A stretch of 64,000 bases of DNA from JADJOY01 sp046331705 [NCBI: bacterium] (GTDB lineage: Bacteria; JADJOY01). The stretch spans positions 1 through 64,000 of the forward strand of contig JAXLQJ010000040.1 in assembly GCA_046331705.1 (NCBI GenBank), written 5' to 3'. The notes under the pieces were generated by a model. It was not told the origin of the DNA and did not search any database. It worked only from the letters and a program-made list of their open reading frames with translations. This document shows, in pieces, positions 1 through 7,706 of this stretch; position 1 is the first letter of the stretch; each line of letters starts with the position of its first letter. The position numbers were made by a program, and so were the translations under genes.

Positions 1-1051
1 TCGCGTTGCTCTTGAGCGCCGACGGGATGTACGAGAGGTTCATCGAGCGCTTGGCGTCGGTCGGACAGCCCCAATCGCACACGCCCTGTCCGTCGCAATC
101 GCGGGCGTTGCGCCACACCGGCTGGTGCGCGTAGCCGAGCTTCTCGCAGCCGCGCGCGACGATCTCGCCTTGCGGGCCGATCGCCTGCGCGCTCGAGAAG
201 CTCACGCCGAGCTCGTTCCACACGGCGTCGAAGTGCGGTGCCATGCACTCGGGCGCCAGATCCCCGAGCCCGAGGTCGTCGGCCCAGTGCGACAGGATCC
301 AGTCGGGCGTGCGCCAGCACGTCGCGGTGTTGACGGCCGTCGAGCCGCCCACCAAGCGCCCCGCCGGGATCTGGATGACGCCGTTGCCGAGCGCCATCGT
401 GAGGCCGGCGTTGCGGTAGAGCTTCGACTGCATCTCCAGGATGGAGCCTCGCGCGAACTCGCGGCGCGTGAGGTAGCTGCCCTCCTCCAAGATCGCGACG
501 GCGAGACCGCGCTCGGCGAGCTCCTTGGCGACCACCGCGCCGCCGGCACCCGTCCCGACCACCACCACGTCGCACTCGATGGTCTCGTCCGCGGGCACGT
601 CCGCTCCCGCGGTGACCTGGCGCATCCACGCTGGCGACGGCTCCGCGGGCGCGGACTTGTCGTAGCGCGTGCCGTAGAGCGCGTAGATCTCGGGATCGTC
701 GAAGTGGGCGTACTTGAGCGGCGTGGTGACGGCGGCGACCAACGATCGACGCACCAACCCGGACCGTGACCAGCGTTCGAGGAGAGTCTCGCGCTCCGCG
801 AGCGGCAGGCTCGCGAAGCGCCGCCCCGTGGATGCCAGCGACGCGGCGTCGAGCGCCCGGAGCAGACCGGCGTAGACGTTCATCGCCGTGGCGCCACCCG
901 ACGCGAGCACCCGCCCGGCCAAGCGCTCGTAGGTCGCGCGGCTCGCGCCCGGCACGCGCCGGCCCGTGGGTATCGCGGCGGGACCGAGCGCCTCCAGGAT
1001 GCGCCTGCTGCCGGCGCCGAAGGCACTCTCGTAGGTGAACGTGCTCGTCAC
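1..1051 (-). CDS. GMC-family FAD-dependent oxidoreductase, C-terminus beyond window edge
   Basis: About 350 codons are visible, read leftwards from a GTG at 1051; the gene runs off base 1. After a roughly 150-residue N-terminal region comes an FAD-binding motif (VVVVGTGAGG, near residue 160), then a GMC-type GGSTAVN stretch (near 235) and a Cys-rich CDWGCPTDAK segment (near 325) typical of cholesterol-oxidase-like and long-chain alcohol oxidase GMC proteins. The family oxidises alcohols with FAD as cofactor; the substrate here is unknown. The GTG overlaps the stop of the upstream 164-residue gene as GTGA, so the two are translationally coupled, and the FadR-type regulator lies upstream on the same strand. 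The start has no independent Shine-Dalgarno, consistent with coupling. Catalytic His/Asn residues lie in the missing part. Confidence 0.85.
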   Translation of the reverse strand, partial: MTSTFTYESAFGAGSRRILEALGPAAIPTGRRVPGASRATYERLAGRVLASGGATAMNVYAGLLRALDAASLASTGRRFASLPLAERETLLERWSRSGLVRRSLVAAVTTPLKYAHFDDPEIYALYGTRYDKSAPAEPSPAWMRQVTAGADVPADETIECDVVVVGTGAGGAVVAKELAERGLAVAILEEGSYLTRREFARGSILEMQSKLYRNAGLTMALGNGVIQIPAGRLVGGSTAVNTATCWRTPDWILSHWADDLGLGDLAPECMAPHFDAVWNELGVSFSSAQAIGPQGEIVARGCEKLGYAHQPVWRNARDCDGQGVCDWGCPTDAKRSMNLSYIPSALKSNA

Positions 1052-1542
1052 GCCGCGGCCCCCGTGGCCGCCAGGCGTGGGGCCGGCGCACCGCGCGTGA
1101 GCCGGAACGAGAGCACCAGCGGCAAGAACTCCGACGCTGGGAACAGCGCCGTACCCTCGCCCACCACGTTGCCTGCCTCGTCGGTCACCCGGCTCGGGAG
1201 CGTGGTCCAGGTCTTGAAGGGGTTGAGGTGGCGAATCGTCTTGAGGCCCGACACGTGGTAGCGCTTGCCGTCGTCTCCCACGCAATCGAGCTCGTACTCG
1301 AGGCGGCGGCGCACCCACGGCGTGAACCTGAGCGTGCCCGTCGCGTGCACTTTCTCCGCGAGCCCACCGAGGGTGAGCGTGCCCTCCAGATACAAGAGCT
1401 GATCACGGCTCAGCGAGCCGAAGCTCGGCGCGATCGACACCAGATCGAAGCGGTACGGCTGCTCGGTGGTCGAGCCCGTCTTCCGCCACGTACCCATCAT
1501 TCGCTCCTGAAACTTGTAGCCGAGCCGTTCCAAGACGCTCAT
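1048..1542 (-). CDS. Unknown 164-residue protein coupled to the GMC oxidoreductase
   Basis: I do not recognise a named family. The 164-residue product has no signal peptide or membrane segment; it is rich in alternating polar/hydrophobic strands (for example LEYELDCVGDDGKRYHV), suggesting a beta-barrel or lipocalin-like fold. The ATG at 1542 follows a strong Shine-Dalgarno (GAGGAGG, 5 nt spacing). Its stop overlaps the GTG of the GMC oxidoreductase by 4 bp, and the regulator's stop lies 27 bp upstream, so all three probably form one transcript. Context suggests it assists the oxidoreductase, perhaps in substrate binding; this is inference. Confidence 0.8.
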   Translation of the reverse strand: MSVLERLGYKFQERMMGTWRKTGSTTEQPYRFDLVSIAPSFGSLSRDQLLYLEGTLTLGGLAEKVHATGTLRFTPWVRRRLEYELDCVGDDGKRYHVSGLKTIRHLNPFKTWTTLPSRVTDEAGNVVGEGTALFPASEFLPLVLSFRLTRGAPAPRLAATGAAA

Positions 1543-1569
1543 CGACGCCTCCTCGCTGCCCGCGCGGTG

Positions 1570-2385
1570 TCAACCGCGCCGCCGCGGTCTCGCTCGATCG
1601 TTCGCGGCGAAGAGCGCCACCATGCGCTCACCGCTCCACTCCAGGTAGCCGCGAAACGCGCGATCCGCTCGCTTCGCGTCCTTCGCCACCACCGCGTTCA
1701 GCACTTCACGAAGCTGCCGCTCGACCTCGCGCGTGTCCGCGAACGCCGCCTCGAAGATCGGCAGGTGCTCGCGGTAGGCGCCCGAGAGCGAATTCGCCAG
1801 AAACAGGAACGCGCGATTGCCCGTGGCGCGGGTCAGCGCGCGCACGAACGTGTTCTCGTGGAGCTGAACGGCCGCCGGCTCGGCGAGCCGCGCCGCCAGC
1901 TCGACGAGCGCGCGCTCGAGCGCGGTGACGTCCTCGCGCTTGGCGCGGCTGGCAGCCAGACGGGCGATCTCGCCGCCCACCGCAGCCCGCACCTCCAACA
2001 AATCGCCGAGGAGCTCGAGGTCGACGCCGTCGCTGCGCACCAGCAAGAGCTTCAAGAGCTCCGCGCCGCCACGCTCGGTGTAGTCGGCGATCAGCGAACC
2101 GATGCCGTGCAGCGTGTCGATGAGACCGAGACTCTCGAGCTTGAGCAGCGCGTGGCGCACGCTGGTGCGGTTCACGCCGTAGCGCTCCGCCAGCTCGCGC
2201 TCCGGCGGCAGCGCCGTGCCCGGCTTGCCGCGCTCGCCCAGGAACTCCTCCTGGATGCGCAGCACGATCAGATCGATGAGGCTCGGGCGCTTGAGCCGGT
2301 CGAGCCGTGCCACGTCCGCGTTGGGACGATCCAGTTCGCGCTGCACGTTCGCGGGGCCGGTTTTCGCTCGCGCGTTCGTCCGCAT
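1570..2385 (-). CDS. GntR-family transcriptional regulator, FadR/FCD subfamily
   Basis: The 271-residue product has an N-terminal winged helix (residues about 33-105, containing ALPPERELAERYGVNRTSV, the GntR recognition segment) and a helical FCD-type ligand-binding domain (about 115-260) with the usual LLEVRAAV and LHENTFVRAL helices. FCD regulators bind acyl-CoAs or organic acids and release DNA on ligand binding. It heads an apparent operon with the unknown 164-residue protein and the GMC oxidoreductase, so it probably controls them. An ATG at 2385 with AGGAG about 9 nt upstream is a good start. A 15-bp FadR-like palindrome overlaps its own promoter, implying autoregulation. Confidence 0.9.
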   Translation of the reverse strand: MRTNARAKTGPANVQRELDRPNADVARLDRLKRPSLIDLIVLRIQEEFLGERGKPGTALPPERELAERYGVNRTSVRHALLKLESLGLIDTLHGIGSLIADYTERGGAELLKLLLVRSDGVDLELLGDLLEVRAAVGGEIARLAASRAKREDVTALERALVELAARLAEPAAVQLHENTFVRALTRATGNRAFLFLANSLSGAYREHLPIFEAAFADTREVERQLREVLNAVVAKDAKRADRAFRGYLEWSGERMVALFAANDRARPRRRG

Positions 2386-2438
2386 TCGCGGCAGCTCCTC
2401 TGGAAGGCGGGGGATGACCGTTCGGGTCAGACTTGTTC

Positions 2439-2453
2439 AGTGGCTCAGCCACT
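2439..2453. promoter_or_regulatory. Palindromic FadR-type operator
   Basis: AGTGGCTCAGCCACT has perfect 7-bp arms around one central base and fits the TGG-N5-CCA pattern typical of FadR/FCD GntR operators. It overlaps the -10 of the promoter reading into the regulator gene, so binding should block transcription of the whole regulator/oxidoreductase unit. Confidence 0.65.
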
Positions 2454-2480
2454 ATGCCATTCCCGTAACGCCAACGGCAA
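2451..2480 (-). promoter_or_regulatory. Sigma70-like promoter of the FadR-type regulator
   Basis: On the minus strand TTGCCG (2480-2475) and CATAGT (2456-2451) are 18 bp apart. Predicted transcription starts near 2444, giving a leader of about 60 nt before the ATG at 2385. The -10 shares three bases with the palindromic operator. Confidence 0.5.
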
Positions 2481-2508
2481 CACCGCAACGTGCCAGTGGT
2501 CCGCACGC

Positions 2509-2841
2509 GCGCTCGAGACCGCAGGGTTCACGCGGCTCGGAACGCACGCCCATTCCGAGAGCTGGCGTGGGCCAGACGGGACGCCCACTCGGTTCACGGA
2601 TGACCCAGCGCTCGCTGGCGCGGTCCAAACCGCCGCGGAGCATTCGATCGGCGACGTCCTGCTGCGGGTGATCACGCCCGTCGAGCTCTTGCACGCGAAG
2701 CTGCGAGCCGCGTCGGAGACAGCTCGCCGGGAATCGAAGCGTCTGATCAACCTCGCAGACGCTCAGGCGCTGGTGGAGCGGTGGCCGGCGCTGATCGACG
2801 CCCTCGATCCCGCCGAACGAGCGCAGTTGGGGGCGCAGTAG
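2509..2841 (+). pseudogene. Nucleotidyltransferase-like C-terminal remnant
   Basis: This frame of about 110 codons ends at a stop at 2839-2841 and reads like the C-terminal half of the small nucleotidyltransferases found with antitoxin-like partners: a TDDPALAGAV strand-helix, then LRVITPVELLHAKLRA and SKRLINLADAQALVE, the usual helical tail. No start codon, Shine-Dalgarno or N-terminal GG-S/D-x-D catalytic segment is present upstream, so it looks like a truncated relic. Assignment rests on recalled family resemblance, not a search. Confidence 0.45.
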
Positions 2842-3210
2842 CCGTCTGCCCCGCGCGTGTGCGCGACAGGCACCTGTGCCGAGCCGCGGTCGAGCGACGC
2901 GAGTGCTCGCGTGACCCGGGGGCTTCCTGCGGATCGACCATGGGAAGTCCCGAGTCGAGCAACCTCACGAAAGCCTCGTGCCGCGTATTCGCCCCAGAGA
3001 CGGATCGCGGCGTCGCCGTTCGTTCGTCGGAACGTCGCATCGATCGGGACCTGACGGCGTGCGTGACCGATGCGCGACGCGCGATCGCCGAGTCGATCGC
3101 GCCTTCGAGCACCAGGCGGACTCCCCGGCCAGAGGTCTGCGAGCATCGACCGATGCTCTCGGTGCGCGCGTAGACACCCGTTCTGGGGCGCACGTATATC
3201 GTTGCGCACC
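2842..3210. other. Intergenic region without recognisable gene
   Basis: About 370 bp between the nucleotidyltransferase remnant and the serine hydrolase. Frames here show Arg/Ser-rich shadow translations with no family resemblance and no Shine-Dalgarno. It probably holds the promoter of the 3211-6634 operon, but no convincing -35/-10 pair was found. Confidence 0.4.
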
Positions 3211-4497
3211 ATGTCACTCGCGTTGCTGCACAACCCGCTGGAACGGCGGTCGCGGGTCTTTCCGCCCGACGAGGTCACGAGCCTCGAGGGCTCGGCCGAG
3301 GTCGAGCCGGAAGCGGGAGGTCTCGCACGCGCGGACGTGGAGGCGATCTGGGGATCGGTCGTCTCGCTCTACGAGACCGGCATCATGCCGGCGATCGCGC
3401 TCTGCTTGCGACGCCGCGGCCAGGTGGTGATCGACCGCGCCATCGGCCACGCCCGCGGCAACGAGCCGCGCGCCCGCAAGGGTGCGCTCAAGGTCCAGGC
3501 GAAGCCCACCACGCTCTTCAACTTGTTCTCGGCCTCGAAAGCCGTGACCGCGATGCTCGTCCACCTGCTGGACGAGCGGGGCGACATCCACCTCGACGAC
3601 GCCGTCGCGGATTACATCCCGGAGTTCGGGAAGCACGGCAAGGAATGGGTGACCATTCGCCACGTGCTCACCCACCGCGCGGGCATCCCCACGGTGCCGG
3701 GATACAAGTTCGACGTCGACGTGCTCTCCCGCCCGGACGAGATCCTGCGGTTGCTCTGCGACACGAAGCCCACCACCGCGCCAGGGCGCCGGCTCGCGTA
3801 TCACGCCCTCACCGGCGGCTTTCTCTTCGCCGAGATCGTGAAGCGCGTCACCGGACGCGACATCCAGACGTTTCTCACGCGTGAGGTGCGCAAGCCCCTC
3901 GGCTTCGAGAGCTTCCACTACGGCATCCCCGAGGCGAAGCGCGGCGCGATGGCGGAGAACGCGCTCACCGGTCCGCCCACGCTACCGCCGGCGTCGTGGC
4001 TGCTGACGCGCGCCCTCGGCGTCTCGCACGAGGACGCGGTGGCGCTCTCGAACGATCCCCGCTTTCTCTCCGCCGTGGTGCCCTCCGGCAACATCTTCGC
4101 GACGGCCAACGAGGTGTGCCGGTTCTACGAGCTGCTGCTGCGGGGCGGCGAGCTCGACGGCAAACGCATCTTCGACCGCCGCACGGTGAAGCGCGCGGTG
4201 GCCGAGCAGACCTATCTCGAGATGGACCTCACCATCGGGCTGCCAATCCGCTACGGCATGGGATTCATGCTGGGCGGAAAGACCTTCAGCCTCTACGGCC
4301 CCGACACCCCCCACGCGTTCGGCCACCAGGGCTTCACGTTCGTCACCACCTACGCCGACCCCGATCGCGACATCTCGGCTTGCCTCATGACCACCGGCAA
4401 GCCCTTCCTGACGTGGAAGGCCGCGTATTGGTGGAACGTGGTTCGCACCATCGCGAATCACTGCCCTCGCGACTCACGCACCCGAGCCAAACCATGA
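3211..4497 (+). CDS. Serine hydrolase, class C beta-lactamase/esterase family
   Basis: The 428-residue protein carries the SxxK nucleophile motif SASK at about 107-110, a tyrosine motif in RLAYHALTGG near 200, and a late GHQGF that corresponds to the third (KTG/HxG) motif. This family (EstB, LACTB-like) covers esterases, peptidases and lactamases, so substrate cannot be assigned; no signal peptide is visible, which argues for a cytoplasmic esterase rather than a secreted lactamase. I chose the ATG at 3211 because similarity begins just after it, although the frame stays open upstream to 3070. Its stop overlaps the MFS start as ATGA, placing it first in a three-gene operon. Confidence 0.85.
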   Translation: MSLALLHNPLERRSRVFPPDEVTSLEGSAEVEPEAGGLARADVEAIWGSVVSLYETGIMPAIALCLRRRGQVVIDRAIGHARGNEPRARKGALKVQAKPTTLFNLFSASKAVTAMLVHLLDERGDIHLDDAVADYIPEFGKHGKEWVTIRHVLTHRAGIPTVPGYKFDVDVLSRPDEILRLLCDTKPTTAPGRRLAYHALTGGFLFAEIVKRVTGRDIQTFLTREVRKPLGFESFHYGIPEAKRGAMAENALTGPPTLPPASWLLTRALGVSHEDAVALSNDPRFLSAVVPSGNIFATANEVCRFYELLLRGGELDGKRIFDRRTVKRAVAEQTYLEMDLTIGLPIRYGMGFMLGGKTFSLYGPDTPHAFGHQGFTFVTTYADPDRDISACLMTTGKPFLTWKAAYWWNVVRTIANHCPRDSRTRAKP

Positions 4498-5831
4498 GTG
4501 ATCATTCGTCCGCCGCGAGCTCGAGCGTCCCTTCGCTCGCCACCCGCGGCTCCGTCCCCATCGTGCTGTTGGTGATCTTCATCGATCTGCTGGGCTTCGG
4601 CGTGGTGCTGCCGATGCTGCCCTACATCGCCGCGCAGTACAGCGTGCCCGACTGGCTGACGTCGACGTTCTCGACGCTTCACATGAACCGCGGCGCCAGC
4701 GCCGTGATCGTGGGCCTGCTCTCCTTCAACTTCAACTTCTTCAGCTTCCTCGCCTCACCGCTGTGGGGCCGGCTCTCGGACCACGTCGGGCGCAAGCCCG
4801 TGCTCGCAGCGAGCCTGTTCGGCTACGCCTGCGCGTGGACGCTCTTCGCATTCGCACCGAGCCTGGGCTGGCTGCTCATGGCACGCGTCTTCGCGGGAAT
4901 GGCCGCCGCCAACGTGTCGACGGCGCACGCTTACATCTCGGACGTCTACCCGCCCGAGAAGCGCGCCAAGGGGATGGGGCTGGTGGGTGCCGCCTTCGGT
5001 CTCGGCTTCACGCTCGGCCCGGCGGTGGGCGCAGGCTTGATGGCGCTCGGCGACCGGATCTCGCCGGCGACCGACCTGAACCATCACAGCCAGCTGGGCC
5101 TCCACCTGCCGATCTACGTGACGATGTTCCTGAGCTCCGCCGCGTGCCTGCTCGCGGCCTTCGTGCTTCCGGAGTCGCTTCCCAAGGAGCTTCGCGGCCG
5201 CAAGGAGTCGAGCGAGGTCGGCCTGGGCCTGGGCAAGCTGCTGGCCGCGGTGCGCAAGCCTCTCCTCGGACCGCTGCTCGTGAGCTTCTTCACCGTGACC
5301 TTCGGGTTCGCGGTGCTCGAGTCGATGTTCTCCGAGTTCAACCGCGTGGTGCTGAGGCTGCCCCCCAGCACCAACGCGCTGGTGTTCAGCATCATCGGGC
5401 TCACCATCGTCATCGTTCAGGGCGGCATGATCCACCGCCTCACCAAGGCGTTCGGACCATGGAAGGTGCTCTTCACGGGTCTCCTCCTCGAAGGCCTGAT
5501 GCTCGTGAACTACGGCCAGGTGACGGGCATGCGCATCCTGATCACGTTCTCGGTGATCGGCGCGTTCGGCCACAGCCTCTGCAACCCGTCGATCCTCGCG
5601 CTCATCAGCCAGCAGGCCGCCGCCGACGAGCGCGGCGGCACCATGGGGCTCGCAGGAGCCAGCTCGGCGCTGGGTCGAATCTGCGGTCCGATCCTGGGCT
5701 CGGTGGCGTGGGCGTGGGGCGGCGCGGCGGCGGCGTTCGCGTCCGGCGGCGTGGTGGTGCTGCTCGCGCTGCCGCTCTTGGTGATCGCGCACAAGAGCCA
5801 CTCGGAGCTCGCGGCTCCCGCCATCGCGTGA
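4494..5831 (+). CDS. MFS transporter, drug-exporter type
   Basis: The 445-residue protein has about twelve hydrophobic segments and the MFS motif A GRLSDHVGRKPVL after the second helix, plus SDVYPPEKRAKGMG and the glycine-rich GLGFTLGPAVGAGL of helix 5, as in TetA-like proton-coupled exporters. It should extrude or import a small molecule across the inner membrane. The ATG at 4494 overlaps the preceding hydrolase stop by 4 bp, and its own stop overlaps the next gene's GTG by 4 bp. The flanking hydrolases suggest its cargo is an ester, or a product one of them makes or destroys; this is inference. Confidence 0.88.
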   Translation: MSDHSSAASSSVPSLATRGSVPIVLLVIFIDLLGFGVVLPMLPYIAAQYSVPDWLTSTFSTLHMNRGASAVIVGLLSFNFNFFSFLASPLWGRLSDHVGRKPVLAASLFGYACAWTLFAFAPSLGWLLMARVFAGMAAANVSTAHAYISDVYPPEKRAKGMGLVGAAFGLGFTLGPAVGAGLMALGDRISPATDLNHHSQLGLHLPIYVTMFLSSAACLLAAFVLPESLPKELRGRKESSEVGLGLGKLLAAVRKPLLGPLLVSFFTVTFGFAVLESMFSEFNRVVLRLPPSTNALVFSIIGLTIVIVQGGMIHRLTKAFGPWKVLFTGLLLEGLMLVNYGQVTGMRILITFSVIGAFGHSLCNPSILALISQQAAADERGGTMGLAGASSALGRICGPILGSVAWAWGGAAAAFASGGVVVLLALPLLVIAHKSHSELAAPAIA

Positions 5832-6634
5832 TCCGGCGATTCCGCGTTCACTCCGGCGACGCCGACGTGGCGTGCGCGCAGTTCGGCGCCGGCCGCGAAC
5901 GGCTGCTCTACCTGCACGCGCTCGCCTACTCGAAGGAGCACGCCGTCGCTGCCGCGGACGTGCTCGGCGTGGCGTTCGACTGCATCGCGATCGACCAGCG
6001 CGGTCACGGCGAGACCCGCGCCCGCGACGGTGGCCCGCTGGACCTGGACCTCGACGCCTTCGTCGCCGACGCGTGCGCCGTGCTCGACGCGGCGGGATGG
6101 GAATCGGCAATCGTGGGCGGCACGTCGATGGGAGCGGCGGTGGCGCTGCGGCTCGCCCTGCTTCATCCCCAACGCGTGCGCGTGCTCGTCGAAGACCTGC
6201 CGGCGTTCGGCCCCCGCTCGCCGCGCGACGTCTCGCACGCCGAGCGAATCGCCGAGGCACTCGAAGCGGGAGATCTCGTCGAGGCGACGCGGCGCGCGAC
6301 CGAGTCGCTCTCCGGCAAGCGTGCCGCCGCGCTTCAGGAGGAGCTGCTCGGCCAGTGGCGACCGTTCAGCGCCTCCCAGCTCGGCCCCGGGCTCGCGGGC
6401 GCGTTCCGGGCCACGACTCGCTGGAGCGTCCTCGACGACTGGCCCGAAGGCCTGAGCCGCGTGCGCGCCTTCACCCACCTGATCGCGCTACGCGGCGATC
6501 CGTCCCACCCGTACGAGGTGGCGGAGACCATGGCGCGTCACCTCGCGCGGGCGCAGATCTACTCACGCATCCCCGCGCTCGACCCGCGGAAATCCTTCGC
6601 GCAATGGGTCTCGATCCTGACCCGCCACTCCTGA
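5828..6634 (+). CDS. Alpha/beta-fold hydrolase
   Basis: The 268-residue product shows the alpha/beta hydrolase core: an early LLYLHALAYSKEH oxyanion-region strand, AIDQRGHGET, and the nucleophile elbow GGTSMG near residue 100. Homologues are esterases, lipases or C-C bond hydrolases. A GTG at 5828 overlaps the MFS stop (GTGA), so expression depends on the upstream genes. It closes the operon begun at 3211. The HALAY segment replaces the common HGxPG oxyanion loop, so its chemistry may differ from ordinary esterases. Confidence 0.8.
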   Translation: MIRRFRVHSGDADVACAQFGAGRERLLYLHALAYSKEHAVAAADVLGVAFDCIAIDQRGHGETRARDGGPLDLDLDAFVADACAVLDAAGWESAIVGGTSMGAAVALRLALLHPQRVRVLVEDLPAFGPRSPRDVSHAERIAEALEAGDLVEATRRATESLSGKRAAALQEELLGQWRPFSASQLGPGLAGAFRATTRWSVLDDWPEGLSRVRAFTHLIALRGDPSHPYEVAETMARHLARAQIYSRIPALDPRKSFAQWVSILTRHS

Positions 6635-6649
6635 GATCGTGAGCCGCCG

Positions 6650-7585
6650 TCACTCGAGATCGGCGCGCAGCTCCGTGAGCAGACCCGCGTCGAGATCGGC
6701 CTCGGCTTCGGCGCCCGTGAGATACGCGTCGTACGCACGGCGCCCGCGCAGAAAGCGCTCGAGCCACGCCGTGGTGTACTTCCGCATCAGCTCGTCCTGA
6801 CGTCCGGGCTCGTCGAGAGCGCGCGGGTTGTCGAGGAGTCCCCCGGCCACGTCGCAGATCGAGCCCAGCGTGCAGAAGCCCACGTGGTTCCCACCCGCGA
6901 TGGTGACCAGCTCCTTCGGTGCGTTCGTCAGCCGTTCGTAGGCGGTGACCGCACCCTCGGCGGGAACGATCCCGTCCTCCGAAGCCGCGAGCAGGAGCGT
7001 CGGCGTCGTGATCTTGTCGAGGTACGAGGACGTGAGCGGGCCAGCAGCGAGCGGCACCGCGGCGTCGATCTCCGGATGCTCGCTCGCGGCGATCAGCACC
7101 GCGATCGCACCGAGCGAATGGCCCACGATCGCGCGACGCTCGCCATCCACCCTGCCGAAGATCGGCGCATCGGCGCGCGCGCTCTCGTCCACCAGGAAAT
7201 CGAGCGCCTCGACGAGCCCGTTGGCCACGGCGAACGGTCCGCCGAAACAAGGCGCGGGCGGCGTGAACGTGAGCACGACGTAGCCATGGCTCGCGAGCTG
7301 CTCGCCCACCCACGTGTACCACTCGCGGATCGAGCACGTCCCCGGCGCCACGCTCACGATCGGATACGGGGAGCCGTCGCTCGTGTCAGGATGGACGATC
7401 GTCGACACGAACGTGCCGCTCGCATCCGTGAAGCTCGTGTCGTAGGACGCGATCGCATACGGTCCCGGCTCGTTCGGCGGCGGCGTGCCAGCGCTCCCCG
7501 AGCCCGAGGAGCAGGCGCCGAGGCACGCCAGCAGCGGTGCGGCGACGACCCGAGCAACGAATCCGAACCCTCGATCAGGCGCCAT
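6650..7585 (-). CDS. Exported alpha/beta hydrolase lipoprotein
   Basis: The 311-residue product begins with a signal peptide ending in a lipobox (LGAC, Cys near 25), so it should be a membrane-anchored lipoprotein. The mature part has the dienelactone hydrolase/cutinase-like layout: VSVAPGTC oxyanion strand, GHSLG nucleophile elbow near 155, SEDGIVP acid loop and a late GGNHVGFC histidine. Such enzymes hydrolyse esters, including polyesters in the PETase/cutinase branch. It is tail-to-tail with the operon ending at 6634 and appears to stand alone. Confidence 0.8.
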   Translation of the reverse strand: MAPDRGFGFVARVVAAPLLACLGACSSGSGSAGTPPPNEPGPYAIASYDTSFTDASGTFVSTIVHPDTSDGSPYPIVSVAPGTCSIREWYTWVGEQLASHGYVVLTFTPPAPCFGGPFAVANGLVEALDFLVDESARADAPIFGRVDGERRAIVGHSLGAIAVLIAASEHPEIDAAVPLAAGPLTSSYLDKITTPTLLLAASEDGIVPAEGAVTAYERLTNAPKELVTIAGGNHVGFCTLGSICDVAGGLLDNPRALDEPGRQDELMRKYTTAWLERFLRGRRAYDAYLTGAEAEADLDAGLLTELRADLE

Positions 7586-7706
7586 GGACGTCCGTTTCCC
7601 GTGCCACGGGAAGACTCGGAGATCGGTCTAGCACCCGCACCACACCCCGCGCCAGCTCGAACAACCTCCTCGAATCCCACGTCCAAGAGGCGCGAGACGC
7701 GCGACA

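Noticed and set aside
4755-6260. Minus-strand open frame antisense to the MFS transporter
   Set aside because: Arg-rich translation with no domain; the plus strand encodes a normal 12-helix MFS protein with motif A.
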